Positions 48,875 to 56,091 of a DNA stretch of 64,000 nt are shown in pieces. Location: assembly GCF_039536205.1 (NCBI RefSeq), contig NZ_BAAAYL010000001.1:6324001-6388000 (forward strand), read 5' to 3'. The notes under the pieces are model-generated. The model did not search any database and had not been told where the DNA came from. It was given only the letters and a program-made list of their open reading frames with translations. The position numbers and the translations under genes were made by a program. The DNA comes from Streptomyces sannanensis. Its GTDB lineage: Bacteria; Actinomycetota; Actinomycetes; Streptomycetales; Streptomycetaceae. Every line of letters starts with the position of its first letter. Positions within the stretch are counted from its first letter, which is position 1.

Positions 48875-49539
48875 GCGAACAGGAGCCGGAGTCGGCCACC
48901 CAGCGTGTGACGACCAGCGAAACCGAGCAGCCCCGTTCCACTACGGCAGGCACGCCCGAACCGGGCGTAGCGTCGGTCGGCGGGCCGCACGTGCGCCGGT
49001 TCTGGTCCGCACGGCGCGTGCCTGCCGCGATAGTGGCCCTGCTCGCCGCCGCGGGCACTGGCCTCCTCCTGTACGACGTGGTCGCTGTCCGAGCCGGCCG
49101 GTCCGCAATGAGCTGGCGGCGCAGTCTTGCCGACGAACTGGCGACGCGGCCCCTCGACAACGGCTGGATGATCGGCGGCGCTGTGCTGGCGATGGCCGTC
49201 GGCTTGTGGCTGCTGTTCCTCGCGGTGACCCCCGGGCTGCGTCGGTTGCTGCCGATGCAGCCCCCCGCCGATGCGCGGGGCGCCGACATCCGCGCTGGGC
49301 TCGACCGCTCCGCTGCCGCGCTCGTGCTACGCGACCGGGCCATGGAGGTACCGGGCGTCCAGTCGGCCCGGATCGGCGTGGGCCGCCGCAAGGTCAGGGC
49401 AAGGGTGCAGTCCCACTTCCGCGATCTCGAAGAGGTCCGGGGCGACCTGGAGGAGACACTGGCGAACGCCGTATTGCAACTTGGGCTCGCCCGGCCACCA
49501 GCCTTGTCCGTTGACGTCCGACGCCCGAAGAAGGGGTGA
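48871..49539 (+). CDS. DUF6286-like membrane protein, 222 aa
   Basis: An acidic cytoplasmic N-terminus (~45 residues) precedes two transmembrane helices (VPAAIVALLAAAGTGLLLYD; MIGGAVLAMAVGLWLLFLAV). A soluble C-terminal domain follows (ADIRAGLDRSAAALVLRDRA, VQSARIGVGRRKVRARVQSH) with Asp23-like secondary structure. This layout is the DUF6286 protein that sits between Asp23 and AmaP genes in actinobacteria. Confidence 0.8.
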   Translation: MSEQEPESATQRVTTSETEQPRSTTAGTPEPGVASVGGPHVRRFWSARRVPAAIVALLAAAGTGLLLYDVVAVRAGRSAMSWRRSLADELATRPLDNGWMIGGAVLAMAVGLWLLFLAVTPGLRRLLPMQPPADARGADIRAGLDRSAAALVLRDRAMEVPGVQSARIGVGRRKVRARVQSHFRDLEEVRGDLEETLANAVLQLGLARPPALSVDVRRPKKG

Positions 49540-49545
49540 CATCAC

Positions 49546-50142
49546 ATGTACAGAACGGTCAACCGGGCTCTGCTGGGGCTGATCGGGGCCGGCCTGCTTG
49601 CGCTGGGCGCTGCGGTGTTGCTCGGCGGACTCGACCTCCAGCGACGGTGGGGCTTCGAAGTGCCGAGCTGGTGGCCTTTCCGGGGGCCCGACGATGTGGT
49701 GCTCGGGGATGAGGGGCGGACTCGGTTCCGGGACGACTGGTGGTGGTGGCCCGTCGTCATAGCCATCCTTGTCGTGCTGCTGATCCTCCTGTTGTGGTGG
49801 CTGCTGGCCCAACTGCGCAGACACCGCGTTGCTACGGTCCTCGTCGACAGCGGCGACGGGGAAGGAGCACGAGTACAGGGAAGGGCACTGGAGTCCGTCC
49901 TGACTGCCGACGCAGAAGCCGTGGACGGCATCGCGCAGGCACACGTACGGCTGACGGGCCGACCCACGGCTCCTCTGGCGCGAGTAGGTCTACAGCTCGA
50001 AGCGCATGCTGCACCGGCGAACGCCTTGGAGCAGCTGAGCCGGGAGACGCTGCGCCACGCCCGAGAATCCGCCGGCTTGGGCAGTCTCCGGGCCATGGCC
50101 CAACTCCGCGCGGTCCGTCACCGGGCCCGCCGGGTGACATGA
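49546..50142 (+). CDS. amaP: AmaP-like alkaline shock response membrane anchor, 198 aa
   Basis: Starts MYRTVNRALLGLIGAGLLAL (first helix); a second, Trp-rich helix WWWWPVVIAILVVLLILLLW precedes a soluble domain (ATVLVDSGDGEGARVQGRAL; AHVRLTGRPTAPLARVGLQL). This is the actinobacterial AmaP arrangement: two helices tether the Asp23-type proteins to the membrane. Last gene of the operon. The 366-nt gap that follows holds only the csbD promoter candidate. Confidence 0.85.
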   Translation: MYRTVNRALLGLIGAGLLALGAAVLLGGLDLQRRWGFEVPSWWPFRGPDDVVLGDEGRTRFRDDWWWWPVVIAILVVLLILLLWWLLAQLRRHRVATVLVDSGDGEGARVQGRALESVLTADAEAVDGIAQAHVRLTGRPTAPLARVGLQLEAHAAPANALEQLSRETLRHARESAGLGSLRAMAQLRAVRHRARRVT

Positions 50143-50446
50143 CAACCCTCCCATCGCCGGAGTCGTACGGGGGTCATCATTTCCTGCCCACCACCATTCA
50201 CAGACGGTCGACGGGTGCGGGACCAACGACGAGACCCTTGGCCCGTGCACTGCTCGCGATATGCGTCACCGAATGGAGACTTCCAGTCTGTAGCGGCGCG
50301 GTGGCAATCCGGAATTGCGGCCTGGCCGGTTGGGGTTGCTCCTGCGGGGCGCTGCGGGTTCACTGCCCTCGCTCCGATCAAGGTCCACATCTATCAACAC
50401 AGTTGCATTGTCCTGGGTTCTCTGGAACGGCAGGCGACTCCCCCTG

Positions 50447-50470
50447 GTTTGCTGCGGATGATTAGGGGAA
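50447..50470 (+). promoter_or_regulatory. SigB-type promoter candidate for csbD
   Basis: GTTT at 50447 and GGGGAA at 50465 are separated by 14 nt, close to the GTTT-N14-16-GGGWAW pattern of Streptomyces/Bacillus SigB-group promoters. The distance to the csbD start (38 nt) is right, and csbD is a known SigB-regulated gene in Bacillus. Confidence 0.5.
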
Positions 50471-50508
50471 GCCGGTGAGTATCAGGACGACGAATAAGGT
50501 GAAATGAG

Positions 50509-50703
50509 ATGAGTGCGAACAAAAAGATTAAGGCCAAGGCAGAGCAGGTCAAAGGGAAGACCAAGGAAGGTGTAGGGCGCGCCCTTGGAAATGAAGAGAT
50601 GACGATCAAGGGGCACGCCGAGAAATCCAAGGGAGATCTGCGCGAGGCCAAGGAGAAGGCGAAGGGCAGTGCACGCAAGGTGAAGGACGCTCTTGAGCCG
50701 TAG
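50509..50703 (+). CDS. csbD: CsbD-family stress protein, 64 aa
   Basis: Small hydrophilic Lys/Glu-rich helical protein: KIKAKAEQVKGKTKEGVGRA, EEMTIKGHAEKSKGDLREAK and KVKDALEP. This is the CsbD domain over its full length. General-stress marker; molecular function unknown. It probably has its own SigB-type promoter. Confidence 0.9.
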   Translation: MSANKKIKAKAEQVKGKTKEGVGRALGNEEMTIKGHAEKSKGDLREAKEKAKGSARKVKDALEP

Positions 50704-50843
50704 TCCTGAAGGTCGGCGCCGTCAGCCTCATGATCACTCTGCGTGCAGTGCCCGGGAGCACGGTGAACCACAGTGCAGCACCTCGGGAGCCTGAAGCGTC
50801 GGCGTTGACCCGCACGAGCGGGGCGCGTGCGGCCAGGGCATGA

Positions 50844-51135
50844 GTGTCCGGGCGGGGCGGTGTCGACCTTGTACTGGAGTTGACCGGGAGGGCCGAACGA
50901 CGCCACAGGCTTCTGCCGGCCCGCGCGGTGGTCTGCTTCGTCCTGGCTCTGTGCTTGTTCAGCAGCTCCGACAGCGCCGGGCTGCCGGGATACCGGGTGG
51001 TCCTGCGGACCCTCACCGAGAAATTGCGGCACCTGCCGGGCGGGATCGTCCAGCGCCTGCCCACCAGTTCGGCCCTCACCAGAGCCCGCCAGCGCCTGGG
51101 AGACAAGCCGTTCCAGGCGCTCTTCGAACGCCGGT
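50844..51135 (+). pseudogene. IS4-family transposase N-terminal fragment
   Basis: Reads GRAERRHRLLPARAVVCFVL, ALCLFSSSDSAGLPGYRVVL, and SSALTRARQRLGDKPFQALF, the DUF4372-like N-terminus of Streptomyces IS4 transposases. It ends abruptly at about 51135. An IS4 catalytic fragment is at 26.8 kb but the two need not be from one element. Confidence 0.7.
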
Positions 51136-51167
51136 GCGGCACCCGGGCGACACCCACGACCCCGGGA

Positions 51168-51319
51168 GCGTGAGTCCGGACCGTACGAGGCTCGGCGAGC
51201 TCATGGACCGGGCGGCGGCACAGATGGCCACCGTGGACGCCCTCCACGCGGACGCCGGGGCCCTCACCCACCAGACACCGGGGGAGGGGCGCACCCTGGT
51301 CCGCGTGCACGCCTCATAG
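51168..51319 (+). pseudogene. C-terminal stub of an unknown gene
   Basis: A frame with very strong third-position G/C reads RLGELMDRAAAQMATVDALH then LTHQTPGEGRTLVRVHAS and a stop. No start or family. Codon bias is clearly higher than on the opposite strand, so it is the remnant of a real gene. Confidence 0.35.
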
Positions 51320-51431
51320 GGCCTGGTTCCGATCAACGGCATGGGGAGTTGCCTGCGGCCCGCTTCTCGCAGGGGCGTTCCGCAGAGACCGCACCTCTCG
51401 GGGTCAGGCAGTGGTCCGCCGCCGGCGTCGG

Positions 51432-51809
51432 TCATGTCGCGCCTTCGGAAAGAAGACGGGTGCTCCCGGTCAGTTCCAGCAGGCGTATCACCTGCCGGCT
51501 GGCCGCAGTGATGGTCATGGAACGGTGCTTGCGCCGGGTTCGGCGGCGGGCCCACAGGAGCACGTCCAGCCCGGAGCAGTCGCAGAAGGTGACTGCGGAC
51601 AGATCGAGGGCGATCCTGTCCCCGTCCCCACAGGCAGCCATGGCCCTTATGAGCACCTGCCGCAGGTACTCGGCGCTGTCCAGGTCGATCTCACCGCCGA
51701 CACCGACGGCCACGCCGCCCGCGAAGGGCGTCACGGACGCAATCGCGCGGACGCTGTCCGCCCCCTGTGGCAGGGACGCGGGCCGGACACGCTCTGGGGC
51801 GGGAGGCAT
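51432..51809 (-). CDS. STAS-domain anti-sigma factor antagonist, 125 aa
   Basis: STAS fold: AGGVAVGVGGEIDLDSAEYL, GDRIALDLSAVTFCDCSGLD, VLLWARRRTRRKHRSMTITA and VIRLLELTGSTRLL. In SpoIIAA/RsbV-type proteins the phosphorylated Ser lies in the D-S-S/T-G-L loop; here the loop reads CDCSGLD, with Ser in place. Such proteins bind an anti-sigma kinase and free SigB-like factors, plausible for the SigB-type csbD promoter nearby. The anti-sigma partner is not in the window. Confidence 0.85.
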   Translation of the reverse strand: MPPAPERVRPASLPQGADSVRAIASVTPFAGGVAVGVGGEIDLDSAEYLRQVLIRAMAACGDGDRIALDLSAVTFCDCSGLDVLLWARRRTRRKHRSMTITAASRQVIRLLELTGSTRLLSEGAT

Positions 51810-51892
51810 GAGCCCTCCAGGACCGGTTGGGATGCATGGGCAGAATTCTCCGCACCCCCCTCATGCGTCAATAATTACACGAAAATCACCTC

Positions 51893-52255
51893 ATGCAATC
51901 GCATGTCTCCGTAAATGGTCGCAAGATGGCACCTATGGGAGAAGTCGCCGGTCATCGCTCAGAGTGGACGTTCCTCACCAGCCACGCCCGCGTCCTGCTC
52001 GCGATCTCCCGCGACTCGGGCGTACGGCTCCGCGACGTCGCCCTCACCTGCGGCCTGACGGAACGCACCGTGCAGGCGATCGTCGCCGACCTCGAAGAGG
52101 CCGGATACATCACCCGCTCCCGCGCCGGCCGCCGCAACCGCTACTCCATCGTCCCCGGCTCTCTCTTCCGCCACCCCGCCGAAGCCGGCCACGAGATCGC
52201 GGGCCTCCTCGAACTCCTCGCCGAGCCGCACGGCGCCGCGAAAGGCAGCCGCTGA
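51893..52255 (+). CDS. Winged-helix transcriptional regulator (MarR-like), 120 aa
   Basis: SEWTFLTSHARVLLAISRDS, then RLRDVALTCGLTERTVQAIV, DLEEAGYITRSRAGRRNRYS, and a short C-terminal helix GLLELLAEPHG. This is a stand-alone winged helix typical of Streptomyces. Three start codons are possible (51893, 51926, 51935); none has a convincing ribosome-binding site. Divergent from the STAS gene (83 nt apart), perhaps sharing control. Confidence 0.8.
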   Translation: MQSHVSVNGRKMAPMGEVAGHRSEWTFLTSHARVLLAISRDSGVRLRDVALTCGLTERTVQAIVADLEEAGYITRSRAGRRNRYSIVPGSLFRHPAEAGHEIAGLLELLAEPHGAAKGSR

Positions 52256-52508
52256 GGCGCACCAGCTCCCACAAACGCCGGCCGCCCTGGCGGATCGGGC
52301 ACGGGACGCGTTGTGCGTCAGCCCCCGGCGGCCGACAGCGGTCGCACCTTATGTGGCAGGGGGTCAGGATGAGGTCAGCGTCACCGTGAAGGCGCCGCGC
52401 ACGGCAGCAGTTCCTGCCGCGGACTCCGGTTCCGCTGCCAACAGGGCGCCAGTACTGGCGGGCGCCAGACGGCCGGCGGTAGCATCCGCCAGCGCCGGTG
52501 GTGCTCCC

Positions 52509-52529
52509 TTGGGGACCAGTTGGGGACCA
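52509..52529. repeat. Two direct TTGGGGACCA repeats, one helical turn apart
   Basis: TTGGGGACCA at 52509-52518 and 52520-52529, about 100 nt from the tRNA 3' end. The spacing (11 nt) and location fit integrase or excisionase arm-binding sites of an integrative element. Confidence 0.5.
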
Positions 52530-52630
52530 CACGGTGTGCGCGATGCTGCCCAGTCTGCCTAGATGGGCACGGCCTGTGTCCGGGAAATCTGCCATTTGTC
52601 CTGACAATCCCGGTGGCCCGCACTCCTGGG

Positions 52631-52668
52631 GGTCAAGGGGTCGCAGGTTCAAATCCTGTCGTCCCGAC
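52631..52668 (+). other. tRNA 3'-end fragment (attachment-site copy)
   Basis: GCAGGTTCAAATCCTGT (52643-52659) is a perfect T-arm (one G-U pair), followed by the acceptor 3' strand CGTCCCG and discriminator A. The 5' half of the tRNA is missing. Integrative elements of actinomycetes commonly use such tRNA 3' segments; the copy with the tRNA terminator (next feature) marks the outer end of an element that would lie to the left. Confidence 0.65.
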
Positions 52669-52680
52669 AGTGATGTCGCA

Positions 52681-52712
52681 CTTCAGGGGCCGTTTTCGAA
52701 CGGCCCCTGAAG
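52681..52712 (+). terminator. Strong hairpin terminator after tRNA fragment
   Basis: CTTCAGGGGCCGTT and AACGGCCCCTGAAG form a perfect 14-bp stem closed by a TTCG tetraloop, as expected for a tRNA gene terminator. Confidence 0.85.
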
Positions 52713-52740
52713 CGTTTCCGGGAGCACGCCGGGAGCCCTC

Positions 52741-52937
52741 TTCCGCTACACCGGCATGCTGGTGGGCTGGTGCGCGACCGCCCTGAACCCGATGTTGACA
52801 GGCATCCGCCACAGCGACGGCCATAAAGGCTTTGTCGTGCTGCCCGGACGGTGGATCGTCGACCGGGCCTTCGCCTGGCTCACCCGCGACTACGAGCGGC
52901 TGCCCGCGTCGTCGGTGGTCATGACCCGCCGTCTCGG
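52741..52937 (+). pseudogene. IS5-family transposase C-terminal fragment
   Basis: Reads YTGMLVGWCATALNPMLTGI, then KGFVVLPGRWIVDRAFAWLT and RDYERLPASSVVM, the end of an IS5-type DDE transposase (the W-x-VDRAFAWL Glu position is occupied by Asp). Start and end missing. Confidence 0.75.
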
Positions 52938-53290
52938 CCGTCGCAGCAGGCGAACCGGCCCGGCGCCGGCTCGTGCGCCCATCCCCGCGCGACGAGCCGC
53001 TTGAGCTTGACCCGCACGCCCTCAATCTTCGCCGGTACTGCCTCCAGCCCCAACACAGAAGTGATCTCACGGCAGTTCAGCGGTTCTCCGTCGGTGGTGC
53101 GGCGTTCGGTCAGTAGGCCCATGACCTGCTGATACTCCGGCGCCAGCACCTCGGCCGACAGCCCCTGTCGCCAGAGGGGAACCAGCGACCCGGGCATCGC
53201 CGCCGGCGGCGCCGGGGCCTCGTTCCCGTCCGGCGCCTTCCCCGCCTCACCGTCCTGGCCTGCGTTTCGCCCCCGTCCCGCACCTCGCTG
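52919..53290 (-). pseudogene. Winged-helix-like protein fragment with frameshift
   Basis: Minus strand: LVPLWRQGLSAEVLAPEYQQ, VMGLLTERRTTDGEPLNCRE, VKLKRLVARGWAHEPAPGRF. Actinomycete proteins of this type accompany transposons and carry a winged helix. Upstream of 53240 the frame changes (GESAEWLIARRRVSEVRDGG in another frame). Function unknown. Confidence 0.5.
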
Positions 53291-53469
53291 ACCCGCCTGC
53301 GGGCGATCAGCCACTCCGCACTTTCGCCGGCCACCAGGCCTATGGGTCTTCTCACAATTCGGGTCGAAACGGGTTCGCAGTGACGGGGGCCACTTCATCT
53401 GGCGCACATTTTGTCTACCTTCGCCAAGTAGTTCCCCTTTGTCGACCCATTGCCGAGGCCTGCCTGACT

Positions 53470-54369
53470 ATGTCCTACCCGCGTTCCATACCACATGCGA
53501 AGACCTCAGCCAGGCGCCGTGGCAGCCGCGCCGGCGCCTGCGCCGGTGTGCTCCTGGCCTCGGTGACGACCCTCTTCTCCCTCGGTGCGCTGCACGCGGC
53601 ACCCGCGGTCGCCGCGTCCGCGCCGTCGGAGCAGACCCATGCCACGGCCGGCGTCCACGCCGCGGTGCAGCCCCAGAGCCAGGCGCGCGTGACAGCGGCG
53701 GTGCTCAGCCTCGACGGCGGGAGCCGGAAGCCCTTGCTGTACGGCGAGGACGCCCTGTACGACACCGCCAGCATCGTCAAGGTCGACATTCTCGCGGCGC
53801 TTCTGCTGCAGGCTCAGGACGCGGGCCGGCATCTCACCGCCCAGGAACGCGCGCTGGCCGAACCGATGATCCGGAACAGTGACAACGCGGCGGCGAACGC
53901 CCTGTGGCGCGAGATCGGCCGGGCACCGGGCCTGGACGCGGCCAACAAGCGCCTGGGACTGACCTCGACCAAGGGCGGCCCCGGCACGAAGTGGGGGCTG
54001 ACGCGGACGACGGCGAGTGACCAGATCAGGCTCCTGCTCTCCGTGTTCGACAGCGCTGCGACGTCGAAGACCGGCTCCCCTCTGAACAAGGAATCCCGGG
54101 CCTACATCCAGACCCTGATGAGCCGTATCGCGAGCGACCAGGCGTGGGGTGTCTCGGCGGCCTCCGGCGCCGAGTACGCGTTGAAGAACGGCTGGCTGCA
54201 GCGCACCACCTCCGGGCTCTGGGACGTCAACAGCGTCGGCCGGGTCACGGTGGACGGACACCGCTACCTCGTCGCCGTGCTGTCGGACGGCAGCGCGTCG
54301 ATGAGCGACGGCATCTCACTGGTGGAGCGGGCGGCCCGGCAGGCCGTGACCGCGACCGCCCGGACCTGA
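53470..54369 (+). CDS. Secreted serine hydrolase, class A beta-lactamase-like, 299 aa
   Basis: The ATG at 53470 gives a Tat-like signal peptide (ARRRGSRAG then ACAGVLLASVTTLFSLGALH). SxxK motif TASIVK near residues 98-103 with the nucleophile Ser, SDN motif RNSDNAAANALW near 137, and KNGW near 239 in place of KTG. This is the active-site set of the beta-lactamase2 family. KNG instead of KTG and the loose omega-loop region argue for an esterase/peptidase-like role rather than antibiotic resistance, but resistance is not excluded. No linked regulator. Confidence 0.8.
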   Translation: MSYPRSIPHAKTSARRRGSRAGACAGVLLASVTTLFSLGALHAAPAVAASAPSEQTHATAGVHAAVQPQSQARVTAAVLSLDGGSRKPLLYGEDALYDTASIVKVDILAALLLQAQDAGRHLTAQERALAEPMIRNSDNAAANALWREIGRAPGLDAANKRLGLTSTKGGPGTKWGLTRTTASDQIRLLLSVFDSAATSKTGSPLNKESRAYIQTLMSRIASDQAWGVSAASGAEYALKNGWLQRTTSGLWDVNSVGRVTVDGHRYLVAVLSDGSASMSDGISLVERAARQAVTATART

Positions 54370-54529
54370 CGAGCCGAAGCGCTCTCGCCTGCCTGCGGGC
54401 GTCACGCCTGCCTCGGTCGCCAACTGGCTGCTCATCGCCTTCCTGCTCAAGGTCAGCGACACCGCCCGCCGCCCCGTGCCCACCCCGGCCGTGGACCTGG
54501 ACGCCCGGCTGGCTCGTAGCGGACCGGGC

Positions 54530-54668
54530 CGATCAGCTGCCGGCGCAGCACCGCGTTCTCGTGCCGCAACACGAGCAGCTCCGCATCCTTCACCGCAGTG
54601 CTGCGAAGGAGCACCGACGGCAGGGAGAGCAACTTCCGGGCCACCTTGTACAGAAGGGACAAGATCAC
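54530..54668 (-). pseudogene. rve-type (IS3/IS481-like) transposase N-terminal fragment
   Basis: From an ATG at 54668: ILSLLYKVARKLLSLPSVLL, RSTAVKDAELLVLRHENAVL with RRQLIGPVRYEPA. This is the complete N-terminal block of the group also seen at 1-56. The rest is lost. Confidence 0.75.
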
Positions 54669-54834
54669 TCGGACATGTGCCCAGCCGACGAACCCTCACC
54701 GACCCACCAGGAACGATGACTTTTCGAGCGGCACACCCGCACAGGTGACCGCCCCGTCGCATCTCGCCACCTTTGAGCGCGCGACCAGATTCTCGGAGAG
54801 ATGGTGCATTGTGGTCGGGTGATACGCCGCCAGG

Positions 54835-54935
54835 GACGATCCGATGCGGAATGCGAGTTCATCCTTCCGCCACTGCCCGACTCATCGCGTGGTCGCAAGC
54901 GGCCGCGATCGGCGGTGTGCCGGGTCGGCCAGGCT
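54835..54935 (+). pseudogene. IS5-family transposase N-terminal fragment
   Basis: Reads SDAECEFILPPLPDSSRGRK then RPRS, the usual 'DAEWEFI..LLP' start of IS5-type transposases. Nothing further is conserved up to 55140. Confidence 0.5.
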
Positions 54936-55141
54936 CTCCACCAGGCCGTGCCGGGCGGCGTGGTTCACCATTTTTCGGCAAGGGCACGGCCAGCTCGGCG
55001 GGTGGCAGTTCTGTCTCACTCCGGGTGAGAGCAGCCGCGACGGCCTCCTTGGCGTCGGGCACGGGTGTCGGTCATCGCCTGGGCCCATGTCTGCCGGATC
55101 CTGTCCGTTTCCACGATGGCGATCAGCGCCTCAGGTTCTGC

Positions 55142-55744
55142 TCACAGGCCGGGTGCCTGGGCGCCGTTCAGGTTCCAGAAGGCGGCGGTGTACCAGATCA
55201 GGGCGATCGCGGTGACGAGGGTACCGCCAGCCAGGGGGAGTGCCCAGCCGGGCCAGCGGCGATGCCGGACCACGATGACCTTGGCGACGAAGGCCCCGTA
55301 GAGGAAGCAGCCGGTGAGCGAATGCAGTGCCACGCGGGTGTCGGTCAGTTGGACGCCGTAGGCGGTGATGCAGTGCCGAGCGATGGGCAGGGAGAGGAGG
55401 AAGGCGGTCAGGCCGATGAGGCGGTGCGTAGTGTGGACCCCGTGCGGTGCGGCTCGCAGTGCGGGCAGGCGGCCGTACATCCACAGGGCGAGAAGTAGCT
55501 GAATCAGCGCCAGGCCCAGCAGCGCGGTGCCCAGTTGGGCTTTCAGCCGTTTTGCGTCGGTGCCGCGGTTTCCGAAGAGGCTGGTCTCGTAGTTAGGGGT
55601 GTGCACGCGGCCGTACCAGTAGAGGCCGACCACCACCGCCACGGGCAGGAGAATCCACAGGATGCCGTAGAGCCGTCGGTGGTTGGCGGGGTGAGCGAGG
55701 TCCTGCTCGCCGCCGTCGTTGGAGTCGTGTGTGTGCTCGGTCAC
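55142..55744 (-). CDS. DUF6529-like polytopic membrane protein, 200 aa
   Basis: His/Asp-rich cytosolic N-terminus, then five hydrophobic helices (GILWILLPVAVVVGLYWYG; LGTALLGLALIQLLLALWMY; LIGLTAFLLSLPIARHCITA; GCFLYGAFVAKVIVV; LAGGTLVTAIALIWYTAAFW). Conserved His residues inside or next to helices (THRLIG, ARHCITAYG, ALHSLTG) resemble the haem ligands of cytochrome b561-like proteins. It is coupled (ATGA) to the upstream cupredoxin gene, which supports a redox role. Confidence 0.8.
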   Translation of the reverse strand: MTEHTHDSNDGGEQDLAHPANHRRLYGILWILLPVAVVVGLYWYGRVHTPNYETSLFGNRGTDAKRLKAQLGTALLGLALIQLLLALWMYGRLPALRAAPHGVHTTHRLIGLTAFLLSLPIARHCITAYGVQLTDTRVALHSLTGCFLYGAFVAKVIVVRHRRWPGWALPLAGGTLVTAIALIWYTAAFWNLNGAQAPGL

Positions 55745-55992
55745 GGGGTCACCTCCACGGTGGCGGTCGTGAACGGGTGGATGGTGCAGTAGTAGGGGTA
55801 GGTGCCGGGTGCGGTGAACGTGTAGCTGTAGGTGTCGTTGGTGGTGAGGGCTCCCGACCGCAGTGGCCCGCCCGTTCCTTGCTTGCTGGTGACGGTGTGA
55901 GCGTCGGGGTCGGTGTTGCTCCAGGTCACCTTCGTGCCCGCCTTGACCGTCAGTGTGGCCGGGGAGAACGCAAAGGCCGAGGCCGCGGCCAC
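55741..55992 (-). CDS. Cupredoxin (plastocyanin/azurin-like), 83 aa, apparently without signal peptide
   Basis: Blue-copper ligands are visible: His in PDAHTVTS, then YYCTIHPFTTATV (Cys, His) with a possible Met replaced. SPATLTVKAGTKVTWSNTD is the family N-terminus. The GTG at 55992 gives no signal peptide; the frame is open further upstream but runs through the terminator at 56008-56047, so the real leader may be lost. The stop overlaps the DUF6529-like start, suggesting an electron-transfer pair. Confidence 0.75.
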   Translation of the reverse strand: MAAASAFAFSPATLTVKAGTKVTWSNTDPDAHTVTSKQGTGGPLRSGALTTNDTYSYTFTAPGTYPYYCTIHPFTTATVEVTP

Positions 55993-56007
55993 TCTTCGAG
56001 CGTGGCA

Positions 56008-56047
56008 GGAGCCGGCTGTACCCGATAGGGCGGGCAGAGCCGGCTCC
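56008..56047. terminator. 10-bp inverted repeat
   Basis: GGAGCCGGCT and AGCCGGCTCC lie on either side of a 20-nt segment, 45 nt after the haloperoxidase stop and just before the cupredoxin start. Probable terminator of the minus-strand gene. Confidence 0.65.
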
Positions 56048-56091
56048 TGGTCATCGTCATGCGGCGGGTTGACGCCGCGGGTGCCGGCGGG

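Noticed and set aside
51076..51555. 159-codon minus-strand frame with CGLCGTPL, a possible zinc ribbon
   Set aside because: Third-position G/C is clearly lower than on the plus strand, where a C-terminal stub is read; no continuation of a zinc-ribbon fold.
52110..52652. 180-codon minus-strand frame beginning MNLRPLDPQ
   Set aside because: Antisense to a winged-helix gene and to the tRNA 3' end; the peptide start is an artefact of the tRNA sequence.
53470..54369. Calling the class A-like hydrolase an antibiotic-resistance beta-lactamase
   Set aside because: KNG replaces KTG and the Glu of the omega loop cannot be placed with confidence, so only the fold is reported.
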